Shown here: in pieces, positions 45,570 to 57,302 of the stretch
Position numbering within the stretch: position 1 is the stretch's first letter
Layout of the letters: each line of letters begins with the position of its first letter
Source: Dipylidium caninum
Taxonomy: Eukaryota; Platyhelminthes; Cestoda; Cyclophyllidea; Dipylidiidae
Assembly (NCBI GenBank): GCA_017562135.1
Contig: QEYB01000338.1
Coordinates: 62,001 to 126,000 of the forward strand
Direction of reading: 5' to 3'
DNA length: 64,000 nucleotides
The notes under the pieces: generated by a model
Seen by the model: only the letters and a program-made list of their open reading frames with translations
Databases searched by the model: none
Told to the model about the DNA's origin: nothing
Made by a program: the position numbers and the translations under genes

Positions 45570-47670
45570 ATGCTACCACTTCATTTCATCACACGAATTG
45601 TTACCATTCCCAAGATCTTTGCCCCATCCGTTCTACGACTACATCGTGTCGCTTCAACTGATGACATTTCAGACTCCGTAGACGTTTCTGAGACTCGTTC
45701 CTCTCGCGTTCCCAAGGCTCTTTCTGCCTTTAAAATCAACGAGGGTGGAAATATTAATCGCGCTGACATTCTCGGAACAGTTACGGAAATGAAGGTGCCT
45801 TTTTCGTCGTCGTGTGGATTTCCTCAATACGCGATACTGTTGTCAACAAATCAGTAAAGGTTCAGAATCTAATAATTCCTGTTCATAAATGAGGAGTCCT
45901 TAGGCAACACCCGTTAAATGGGTGTAGTTCTCTCTGCTAATCGTGATTCATCACTGCTTTATCTGGCCTAGAGCATTTTGAAAAGGTAGGTTTATATTAG
46001 AAGGCTGATGAGTCGCTCGTTTACATTTACTTGTCATCGTACAGGAGGATTTGATCTATGTGGTCAATTGGCAATTGTTATTTTAATAGCTCACGTTGTA
46101 AAACGTACACGGTCAATTGTGAAATGTTTCAGACCTTTTGTAAAATCGCCATGATACTGGGATACAAAATTATTTCTCATTATCTCTTCATTATTTGGAA
46201 AACTATAGTTATTTCTCTTATTATTTAAACTTAGTTCTATACGTTAATAACCAATTGTGAGGCCCTATATTTTTTTAATTTACGACTTATCTTTGATGCA
46301 TCTTAACACAAGGGTGCAGTAATCTACCATATTTAGGCTAATACCTACATTTTAAGTAGTGTAAACCATAATAAGGCATGAATGTGAACTGTATATTCAA
46401 CTATGCATTCTCTAACATAGTATAATCCTGCAACTCGTTTGGCGGTGTCTGAACGGGTCGTGTTTTGATATGCGTCTTCGTTCAGGCGTTTTATAAAACT
46501 TACTTAAGTGCTATTGGCGGCAACTACTTGCTTCCAACTTAGTGTTCATCAATAATTTTGTAATGACGACCCACGTCATCGTCTTATTACTCCATTATTT
46601 TTTAAAACAATCTCTGTCTATTGAACACCGTCTTTGCTCATTTTTTATATTCGTTAAAGAGCTATCAACCCCCTCACCTCTTATCGGAATCGACGTATCG
46701 GTGATAATAATGTGACATGAGTATTCCATTTTTCGTGTCTTGCAGCAACCTTTCATAATCGAAATATTTGCTACATACTGAAAATAAAAACAGGTTTTTT
46801 TGTTGCTAATGAGATTTGTAAGAAGTCTACACTTCGGCACCTGATCGTCTAAGCCTTTTTACAACATTCTGAAATGGTATAAGTAGTTCCACTTTATTTG
46901 AGCAATATTTATTTGTCGTGTCTCCTCCTTTATATGTGTATTTAAATTTCTTCACCTTTACTTGTTGTCCTGTTTAAGTCATTGATGTTCCCAAAAATGC
47001 CTAATTTCTCATTACACATAGACCTCTTGAGACTCGTCCATTTCGTAAATGATCAAAGTAAATTACTTGTTTCAAGAGTCGTTAGCCCATCGCGGTCTAA
47101 CAAAATGTGCTTTATTTCATGTGGTAGGGAAGCTTCATTTTTCATGTAAATGAGTGTTGGTCGCGATTCTTGTGATACTTCTTGAATCAAGTCTTAAATG
47201 TTACAACTGTGAATATAAAAACTCAGACATTTTCGGGTGCGTAGCTTCAGTTTTTCCTAATTATTTGTTAATTTGATTAGATGTTGGATCGCCTCTCGCA
47301 GCCGGAAAGGCAGTGGGCGACGCTCTTTGTGCGCACCCGTGTTCCGGTACTCGCAACATCTTTGGAAAATGGAGGACCCACAGGCACAGATGAAGATATC
47401 GATGATACAGGCTCCGACGACTACCGTGTTGGGTTCCGTTTGCGCACGTACCACTGTCGAGTGCATGTCTTCGACCGACGACTGCTACCGCTGGTGAATA
47501 GAGTGCGGCCAGGAGATCGTGTCTTTGTGACCGGGTTTCTCTCTTACTATAAGCCAAGTATAATTTCTAGTCCTGATGTTGCAAAGGTACGGAAAATCGG
47601 CGCGGTTGTCGCGGAGCGAATGGTTCTTTTAGGATCTCCGGATGAGCTAGTCAATTCTGTGGTGGAGTAA
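45570..47670 (+). CDS. SSBP1: Mitochondrial single-stranded DNA-binding protein
   Basis: OB-fold protein that coats single-stranded mtDNA during replication. Exons 45570-45794 and 47281-47670 give 204 codons plus stop. The N-terminus (MLPLHFITRIVTIPKIFAPS...RLHR) is basic, hydrophobic and free of acids, as expected for mitochondrial import. INRADILGTVTEMK followed by WATLFVRTRV corresponds to the first strands of the fold; RTYHCRVHVF, the helix RRLLPLVNRVRPGD, RVFVTGFLSYY and VVAERMVLLG match the remaining strands of animal mtSSB. An acidic insertion (about 18 residues, GTDEDIDDTGSDD) interrupts the fold relative to other mtSSBs. The intron is 1.49 kb and phase 0. An AG after a pyrimidine-rich stretch (45559-45560) lies ten bases before the ATG and may be a 5' UTR or spliced-leader acceptor. 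Overall similarity is moderate. Confidence 0.8.
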
Positions 47671-50600
47671 ATGCTGACATGAGACGTCTCAGAGAGTTTT
47701 ATAACTATTTGTATTCACATAAACTCAGTACCAAGTTATTAACATTTTATTTTTTTATCGGACGTGGGTGGGTGGAATTTTATCTACGGTTTAGTTTAAC
47801 TTTAATCATTAAGAGAGTTGATTTAGGGTTTACGATCACTCCGTCTTGGTTAGGATTCAATACTTACTCTGGTTCAGTGTGATTCTAAAAGTTCGTCGGT
47901 TGAAATTTTCAGTTTGATAAAGTGTGTGGTCGAAACTCCCCTTTCCATGAAAGTGAGGCAGTTCTGCGATTTATAGTCGACGGGGAGATGTTTGCTCTTC
48001 TCCATTTGTATATGTTAAAGCTCTCTGAAACTGGTGAACTACATTTTTGGTAACCAGTTGGTATCTACTGAAAGGGGAGGATCGTCAAGTGGAGCCAGCG
48101 CTCACGGTTTGCCTGCGTTGATTGGGCTTGGGGATGATCTTAACGAAGAGTAGCAGACGACAGAAAAGAATAGTTTGGCCGTGAGTGATCGCTAATTCTG
48201 CTATATCATCTAATAATTTGAGCTGTTCCATCTTCAGAAGAGGACTATATCACAATCTAGGGGGGTCTTGGTTGCGCCTGCTCGCCATCGTGGGGCGTTG
48301 AATCCTGCATGTAAATAAGGTGTCAAAAACTGACAACCGCTGTTTCTTTTAAATACTATTGTTGTTTATACAAACGTTGCACAACACTCATTCTTCGTCT
48401 GTATCACCGGGCGTATCCATCGGTTTCTCCCATTCATTTTCGTTACTTTAAAGTCTTATGAATAGCTGCGGATTACTTCACTATTTTTCGTACAAGCAGT
48501 ATGTTTTTTTCCGTGAGTGCCTGTCAAATGCTTCGCGGGGATCTGATGAGTGTCCTTAGAGAAGTCTTTCCTCAGGATTTTTTTATAAACTTACCTTGTT
48601 TTAGTCCGCTCACGGCTTTAGACAGAAAGACAATTCTACGAAGAGGTGAACTAGATATTTTTAGTAATTTAATATGGTAGGTGCATGGTTAACGGAAGTC
48701 TGTAACCAAATGTAGCACTTCGACGTTATGGTATCTTAACAACTAGAAAGTGTTACATTGGCTTCATGCATCAGACAGTATTTACTTAGTCGACTGTCAA
48801 GTTAGGCGAGCCATCAAATCCACGAATTCATTGAAATGGTAACCTTCGTTATTTGAAAAAAATCACAAACCACTTCATAAAGTACTACTTGTCGAGGAAA
48901 TTTTGAATTTCCTAAGCACAAAAGGTGATCTAGCCATGCATGGCTTAATTTTTCTAGTCTCCGGAAGTGTAACTTGCTGGGTAACTTATTCTCATAAGTG
49001 GGTCATAGCCGAACAAGATGTCGATAAGTGAATGACAAGCAAATAAGAAATGTTAAATTTCATTTAGCAGTTTTATTGACTGCTGATGGCGATGTGCAGC
49101 CGGGAAGTGGCATGAATGAGGTCGATGTGAACGAGGATAGACTAGTCATTTCAGAAGAGAACTTCAATCACTTTGTCTCCTCTAGTACACTTCACAGCAT
49201 TCAGCTGATTCGTGAACGCTGTCCTTGTTGATCTGTTTAGTTAACCCCACTTTTGTTATGTTTTGCTCACTAAAACATCATACAGCACTCGGTCAATGCA
49301 TAGGAATGGCTTAATATAAAACAATTGAATCCTACTTTATCAAATACACATTTTCTAAACGCCACTAGGTAGATTCCTATTGCCAAATAGACATACCAGC
49401 CAGCCCACAACTCCGAAGGTCTACGACAATGTAAAAATTCAGGTAAGTTATCCATTCCATAAGACAGAAGCCTCTTACTTACTAGTCGCTAGGTAAGTGA
49501 CAACTTTATAGCGCAAAATAAATGAATTTTGCTGTCTAACAAAGAGTTCAAACGTAACGATGATCGGAAGCAGATGAGAACAGCCTTTCACTGTCGGAAA
49601 ATCATATCACCCTAGTAAATATAGAAGCGATTTCTTTACGCCCAGCAAACGGCTACAATAGAAAAGTGGTTTCTCTCCACAGCCTCGGTCTGGAAACATT
49701 TCGATCGACAGCGGTGTGTGACTTGCTAACGGTAGCCCATTAGAAGTTTAGTGTGAAGGGGATAAACAGTTTTTTCTTAAAGCGGGCTATTTTATCTTAC
49801 TAAAATGACATTTGATGTTATTGTTGAACATTTATTCAATGGCACTTGCTACAATCCTCCGTCGTTCTTGATTATTTTCAGCTCATTCCCAGCGAAAACT
49901 TCTTCGTTGTGATAAGAGTTCATTACCACAAATCGTCCATTACCATTTACGATTGGTTCCAGTTAATCTGTCTTAATCGGAGGAGTGGGTTGAATGCAAA
50001 AAATTTTTTGTACAACATAAACAGGAGTGGAATGTCATGTCTACTACTGTGTTTCAAATTCCACCATCGCTCCCCTCGGTTTCGTCGGTCTGAAGAAAAT
50101 TTAGGCATTAAAATTCATGGTTATCTGTATTCGAACATCTGAAATTTCGATTACATATACTCAGGTTGAGATTGTATGGCAGTGACCTAACTTCCGCAGC
50201 GGAACGAGTAAGAAAGCCAGCGGTTCAGCCCAATCACAGAAAACATTAAGACATAAATTCGCAACCAGGAATGCTGAATTTTGTCTAATCCGGGGCCCTT
50301 TTCGCTGGACTTGGCGAGGTTCGAAGTTTCTTACTGTTTCGATTGTTGTATAAATGGAATTCCAGAATATCTTGGCGGATCTTTACTGTCGCAAGTATTG
50401 CCTATTGATGAATCGACATTTTCAGGCAGGAAGCACTTGAATCTTTAGCGAATATTTTTCCACAACTTTCATAGGATAATCCGCTGTTGAGTGTCAATTT
50501 CCTCCATAGATGAACGCCCAACAAACATGAGAACCGGGGCAAAGCGAAGCAAACGTTACGCAATTATCAAATGGTTACGGTGAACTACGACTTACCACTT

Positions 50601-52010
50601 AAACTACTCGACTTCCTTCCGCTTATATATTTGACTATGGATTTCCACAAGTTTGGCTGCGATCGTATTCAATGATTCTAAAACCAAATCACCATTGGCT
50701 TACACGAACGTTCGTGCAAATTTGACTTTTCAGACACCATCACGCCATGCAGGCGGCTCACCATGAATTGTGGCATTAAATCGCGCTGTTATGGCTCATA
50801 ATACCCAACAAATACAATATTAGGAACAGATGATTTTGATTACGCAGCACCACTCGAACTTTTCTGTACTCATCGAATGCTTTTAGCATTCAGTTCAGTC
50901 CAGGTTAAAGCTGGTGCGATCTACCAAGTGACGGCTTCTGCAACATCCCAACTGAAACTGCCAAGGGTATGTTTGAATAGAAGGCGATAGTCATCGTGAG
51001 ACCCAATGACGAAGCATAATTTCAGCAAACTTCGGCAAATGTAAGTCCAACATGTTTTGTACAACAGTGGCGAACCCGATGCCAAGGAATCCAGACAACG
51101 TTAGACGAACAGCACACTCAGTGGAAAGGAGTAGAAGACTACTTAACCACTATATCACACAAAATTTTGTTCAGTTTTCCCACGTAAATGAATAATTTCA
51201 GCGATAGATACAGCAAACAGACGCTCCACATCGCCGACCACACTGCTCGGAATGAAGCAATCATAGCACCCTCCCTAAATTTTATTCACAAATCGAAGTT
51301 GTAAAAATACTAAGACGCGTGGTTCTTAACAAGCTGTTAGGTAGTTCATCGGGAGCGACGGTGAGATACAGACCAGTTTAAACAAATAATTATTGCAAGA
51401 CCAATTAATCAGACGCAAAAGGCCAATGATGACTAGAAGGATGAAGAGGGTGTTGTATTGGAGTACGAAAACACAGGAGAAAAAGTCAATAGTGAAATTA
51501 GTTCTCCTCCCCCTCCGCATATGAGATCTTGCCAAGATTGAAGGGTCATAATCTACAAGAAACGATAAATGAAAACACGCCTGAACACAAATGTGGCAAC
51601 TAACCCGGTTGTTTGCATCTATAATTCAATTCCCTCATTCCATTACCAAAAAGGGACAAGTCGGTATAAGTGAAAAACAAGTATCCACTCTACACTTAGA
51701 TAAAAAACATCCAGACCGCTACAAAAGCCATTCATCCTAGGGACGAATCCACAAGAGCTCACTTTTATTATTGAACAAATAGCACGAATAGAACAATGAC
51801 CGGATGGAGATGAGGGTAGCGCCTCATCGATAGGAGATCAAATCATCCTGGCAAGTATTTAAATGAGTTTGTTTCACACAGAAAATGGCACCAATGGACA
51901 AATGGTTATGAATTAATTATTAAGAGCAATAATACACAAGAGTGAGTGGAAGGAAGAACAAGGAGGAAGGTGGGTGCATGGATGATTATTATAGGGTAAG
52001 AGGCTAACGG
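47671..52010. other. 4.3 kb without a supportable gene
   Basis: Contains the 3' UTR of the mtSSB gene at the left and the 3' flank of the PIP4P gene at the right. Open frames are all under 100 codons and unrecognised. A frame at 49028-49231 contains LLTADGDVQPGSG, which superficially recalls 2A-like or LINE leader sequences, but lacks the required motif. Confidence 0.4.
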
Positions 52011-54139
52011 CTAGGCCCGCGTCACGGGAACCTCCAATGCACTGATGGGCATCCTGAAGAACATAAAGCTGCGGATCGCGCAAATCAGCACAAGAAGGTA
52101 GAGAACTGTGGGCAAGAGAGAAAAAAAGCACAATTTAATAATGACCTTTAACACACGCCGTCACCTCAATAAAGCTCCTAATTATCAAACATGGTTGAAT
52201 AAGTCATTTAACAAGATTTTGCAACCTCAAAAGGGTGATCACATGGTATATTAATCAGGTTCCGTTCACTTGGATCTACTCTTGCAATTATTACCCAAAC
52301 ATTGGAAGACAATGGGTATCATACTAAAAGTGTACGAAATTCTGTTCGTAGTTAATCATGACTAGAAGCACTCGTGGCTGGTTCTAATGCATAGAATACA
52401 AACATTAACCATCTTTTAAGTACATTTGACCTCAATACCACAAATACCAAAATGAGCAACATTCAGGTAGTCGTCAGTGGCAATAATACATTTAAATCTA
52501 CTAGTTAACCACGTAACGTCCTATACATATGTGATGGCTCAGTGTTTACTGGGGGATCAATAATCACACCTGCCCGCAAACTATCTGTCTTTGTTTAGCC
52601 AAGTGTACTTGACGCGGTCGAAAGTAAAATGACTTGCATAAACTTGATCTATGTTCCGATACAAAGGGACTATAATTTCACATGAAATGTGCCTTTGAGC
52701 GAGTCGTCTAGGGCCATTAAAAGAATAAACATCTCGAATAAAGCTAAGAACTGATCCCGTTTATTTGCATGGTCGCTAATCAATGCTTTAACAAATGTGA
52801 TTATTAACAATTAAAGACTATACACTTTAACTCAGAGAAGAAAAAGCGCAGCAAGCTAGTGTCAGGTTGGCGCCGAATTTCGGTGCAAACCAACTCGTAA
52901 TATACCAAAAATACATAAGAACTGGGGCCTTCGAATTCTAAGCAAGTTGCAAAAATTTCGAAAAATGCTATTCACGACAGCCCACATTTAATTACCGAAA
53001 TAACCCATACTACCTACGTTTCAATCACGATCAGGATTCACAATCTTCTTCCTAAATTGACTTCTCATTCAATATTGCCTTGAAAAAGCGACAGTGCTCG
53101 AAGGTTGTCGAAAACACCGACGAAATACATCATAAAATAACCAAAAATGGTAATAGCTGCCTAACAACCACCACCAGACATAGATTCGGCAACTTATTGT
53201 AACGTCGAGACTCGAAATTCAACTCGACAAAAGAACAACGACATGACAAACCTGACCACAGAAAATATAATCCATGTTGAGATGCGGCGGTATTTACGGT
53301 GCCGACAGTCACACCGATAGCAATGACAAGGAAGATGAGAGAGAGAATAAGGTAACCAATCCATCGGGTACGAGAGTAGGCATGTCCGATGGAGGTCACC
53401 TTGCGGCATCGCGGACATCTCGCTGCGATGAGACCGCTGACGTTGGGCGCCGCACCACCAGAAAGGCAATTAACCAAACGATTAAGGAAGGCAGCCTCAA
53501 AAGCGTTGGGGGAGTAGGACTGCGGTGGAGGGATGGAGAAAGGGCAGTGACAATTGCCACAGGTTACACGAAGACCCGAGCGGGTTGGAAATGCGCCACC
53601 TCCAGCACCGCTACTACTCCCCATGTTCTCCAGGCCCCCGGGTGCAGTATCGCCAGCTTGATTGTCAGATAAATTCGGCTTTTGTTTTAAGGAAAAGCTT
53701 TTAAGACACGTACCAAACAAAAACTCGCTCACATAAATCTCGTGGGAATTACATGTGTAAGCTGTATAATTCGTTTACAATTGTCTCTCGGGCATCCGAC
53801 ACGAGTAGACTTTGAATTTGCAATCAGAAGGCAATTACACTGACAACGAACATACTGTTTCCCGGTTGGTGGACCTTTGATAGGCTACTAAACGTAAAAA
53901 TAGTACAAACTAATTACCGTTGCTTCCCCACAAGATGGGCATTTAACAACAATCTGTTTTTCCTTTTTGCCGATAGGAATAACGTTGTTGCACACTTGAC
54001 AATTTATTGTTGGTTCACAATCAGTAGATGGAGGTTCTACATTCTCCAACGATGTCCTACTAGTACTCGCTAAAAATACAGGTAACGAGTGGGGAAACAT
54101 ACCACCGGTGTCTCGCAGGAGGGCAGTCCTCTCATCCAT
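52011..54139 (-). CDS. PIP4P1: PIP4P / TMEM55 homologue (phosphatidylinositol-4,5-bisphosphate 4-phosphatase family), reported catalytic Cys absent
   Basis: Late-endosomal/lysosomal membrane protein. Exons 54139-53918, 53884-53753, 53678-53252 and 52105-52011 give 291 codons plus TAG. Residues: [10 protein letters not shown] at the start (compare ERSPLL in vertebrates); four CxxC-type zinc-ribbon pairs ([29 protein letters not shown], then [10 protein letters not shown] and [11 protein letters not shown]); two membrane helices near 225-245 and 260-276 with a short luminal loop. The second intron-spanning match [17 protein letters not shown] is diagnostic. In vertebrate TMEM55 proteins I recall the proposed catalytic CX5R as CKVTSQR; here the aligned residues 96-102 are ANSKSTR, so the cysteine is alanine and only the arginine remains. 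The first intron is 33 bp, the last 1.1 kb. A proline-rich loop and an unusually long segment between the last two CxxC pairs (about 190-205) are lineage-specific. Family call is firm. Confidence 0.9.
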
Positions 54140-54808
54140 CAGAATTTCACAATTGGCGCTCGGCGAGTAAACGAAAACAATACGCAAATGACAACAATTG
54201 CTCCTTCTCTAAATTACTAAGGTATGCGTCTTTTCTTCAAGAAGACACAAGCTCCTCTCATTTAAATATTTCGCTTTAAACTAACAATTGTATGCATTCT
54301 GTTTTCTTGAAATATGATATAATATACAAATCCTGTCCTATTATCTTATACCAAATTCGAGTCTACTTAACACGTTCCGTAAAATTATTATGATTCCTTC
54401 TTTTTATTATTGAGCCCTGCGAGTTTTACTGTGAGCATTGCCACCTCGCCCTTATACTTACAAAATCCGTTCTATCTATTCGTCCATATTTTCTTCATTT
54501 GTCCAACTTATGCAACTCTTTTTCCAGGAGAAATTCTCCGTATTCGACAAATTCTTAATCTTTTCTTTGGATCCTCCCGGAATTAACTAGACGCAGCATT
54601 CTTTTCCTCTTACGGAGATTGTCTAAATGCGAAGTTTTTTCCTCACCCATGACGCCTACTGCGTGCCGTGGCAATTTTCTTAGAAGTGTGACGGAAGAGG
54701 CGTTTCGATATAAAAATCTACACATCGAGTTAATCCGGAAGAGAACTCAGTCACCTACATTAAAGGGATTTCTAAGAAAGCGTATAGTCAAAAAGTTTTG
54801 AAATTATA
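54140..54808. other. Short intergenic stretch
   Basis: Upstream flank of the PIP4P-type gene. AT-rich, no recognised feature; an open frame at 54619-54801 on the plus strand has no support. Confidence 0.45.
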
Positions 54809-55860
54809 TTAGGATGGTCTGGCACGTAGCACAACAAAAATTTTCCTCAGTCTTCCTTGAATTGCATCTGTAGGGAGCAAAATCAGAAACTGACGCAAAT
54901 AAAATATCTTTTGGGAAACACGCTTCACCAAGCAAAATCTCAGTCCTTCCAATATCATGCAATTTAAAATGACCTTAAGATTATTGGTAAAAATGTTTGC
55001 TGTTCTGATAACAGATGTTTTCGAGCTCGTGAGCTTAAAGAAAAGCACCGCCTCTTCTCGGTCCTGTGTAAGTCCTCTTAGAAATGTGGCATAGTTAGCT
55101 CATTTCTTGTGTCTTGACACTAGTTTTTTTACAGTCTCCGACTATCCTCAAATATATTGTATTGCTAAGCAAAGATATTTACGCACATTGTAATCACCAC
55201 CCGAAGAACAGGGAACTCCAAACTTTCGGTTCGGTGCCCCTGCCTAGACTATGTTTTAAACTGGTTGGTAGTATTTCCTGTTTGCCCATCATGTTGAAAA
55301 CAATTTTTGTATACTTAGGGCGTGTCAACGTTTGAATTTCTGTCCACAAGGTACAAAGTTCTTTATGATTGACAAGCCTCATCGATGTACCATTTCTATA
55401 CCCCTTTTTGAAATGAATTTTCAAAACAAATTTCTGAAGTTCACTAATGCAAACATTTGAACTGACGCTTCCTTCTATCTTAAAAGATACATGTTTCCTT
55501 CTCCACTCCTTGACCTCCATCCACTGGGTTGGAGAAGTGGTACACCCATAAGAAATCCTCTTCAAACTAAGCGGACACTGTTGTACGCCGTCAAACACTG
55601 TAATAAATATCAATTAGTAAATGCACAGGTTATTTGCCCCAATCACTAGGTAATTACAATACTATAAATGATATATAGGTTGTGAAATATACTGCCCAAT
55701 TTCCGTGATTGTAAAAAAATTGTTATACCAATCATGTAATTGATCAGGAGCATGATCGGACAAGTTATATCTCATGATATGAAAAAAAGTCTGACTTCCA
55801 TTAGGAGTAAGTTCCATATGACATTGGTCTCGTTCGTGACGGCAAATATGCAAAAATAAT
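54809..55860 (-). CDS. Doubtful multi-exon gene, unrecognised
   Basis: Three minus-strand open segments lie in line with protein-like composition: 55850-55680 (HMELTPNGSQTFFH, DQLHDWYNNFFTITEIGQ), 55605-55194 (139-codon frame after a good TTATTACAG acceptor; SELQKFVLKIHFKKGYRNG, TRPKYTKIVFNMMG) and 55070-54809 (REEAVLFFKLTSSKTSVIRT, IFYLRQFLILLPTDAIQ). Candidate donors and acceptors exist, but not all phases could be reconciled, and I do not recognise a family. The 139-codon frame in AT-rich sequence is longer than expected by chance, which is the main reason for listing it. It could also be a decayed gene. Confidence 0.3.
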
Positions 55861-57302
55861 AGGTGTCATTATAAAGACAGGATCATATACTGTACCCTGA
55901 AAACCGGCCAGTTATCAACAGTCTATATTTAGCATGGTGACAAGAGGAAGAAGAAAGGGCGGTTAAGCAGATGTAGAAAGCTGAGGCACAGATTGTTAGC
56001 CACGACACATAATTTTGTGACCCCCCCCGCCCCATAGTAGCTACAAAACTTACTGTTCAAGTATCGACCCCAGGTAGTGTCAAAAGTAGTGATGTTTATA
56101 CTTATTACAACCCTTCTGAAATAAAACCGGCACTTTTTCTCTGCGTAATTTCTAGATAAGGATTGCCACCGTGGCCAAAAGTTTTACCTCACGCTCATAA
56201 TGTAATATATTTAGTTTGAAATAATAATCGTATGGTTGCTTTTGTGAAAACGTCATTAAATTACCGACACGTTTGGCCTGAAAAGCTCGTCACAGATATA
56301 AACCACATCAAAGCAAGCTAATTGCATACTTCAAGAGGAATCGGAAAATTTACCTTAGATGCAGGCTTAATATTCAATTCACGGTCGCGTAATTACATAA
56401 AGGTTTGTTAGTACCATAGGCTTGAGGCGACCAAGTGTAAATAGGTGTCTATTATACGTTAGGTGATTCTCGTAGGATCGGCTCTATTACAAGTAAAACA
56501 AAAGGGTGGAATCCGGCCCTTTTCTGAGTCTGATCATGTAATCAAGTACAAATAGGAGATGTAACTGTGTTTTGGAATATCACGAATTCCTTAAAAGCGC
56601 AAAGACGTGGACATCTATCAATCAGAGGATCTTATTATATTTCCCTGCTTCATGGCAGACACTATCTATACATGATGGTCCGTTGTGTGCAATAGTTTGA
56701 GAGAACATGTGACGTTGTTGGTACTAGTCAACCAGCGAGACCCCAGGGCGATTAACGCTCAGACTACAACTTTAGATGTTTATTAACGGGATTCCTTTAT
56801 GGTATGTAATAAAAGTGACTGTAATACAATGTCAGCCAATGGTAATATACTTATTTGAGGAGGAGAGATAAGCGCGGTCAAATAAATAACCAACCCTGTG
56901 TTCTATCGCAATGCATTCATTGAGAAAGGCGTTACAAGTTGCTGAGGTTAAACTAAATAAACTCAACCTTGTGCACGGTATCGCCCTCTCAAGTAATACT
57001 CTAAATATATGGTTCTATTAGGATGCATAAAAGTTCCGATTGATGGCGTTCGAAGACTATAATCCTCCTTACTGCCTCCTGTATTGGGTGTCTAGTCCGT
57101 TTTCCTTAAACACAGCTTATCGTAGTAGGGCGTCACATATGTTGCAACTCCGTAACAGTGTTGACGAGTAGCACAGCTGAATTTTGACAGGGGTTCTTTT
57201 TCCTAATCAAAAATTCTAATAAGTTGGTAAATGCTGCCATGGGGCAAACACATCCACAGTTATTAGCAGGCACAGTAGAAGATTTTCCACTTTTTCAACA
57301 TT
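55861..57302. other. Intergenic region before the ADCK5-type gene
   Basis: No open frame of note on either strand and no recognised repeat. A short C-run at 56022-56036 is the only low-complexity tract. It should contain the promoter of the kinase-like gene. Confidence 0.5.

Noticed and set aside
47257..47557. Minus-strand frames opposite the second mtSSB exon
   Set aside because: Antisense shadows of a conserved OB-fold exon.
49028..49231. Possible 2A-like or LINE leader peptide (GDVQPGSG)
   Set aside because: The required NPGP core is absent and no retroelement coding sequence surrounds it.
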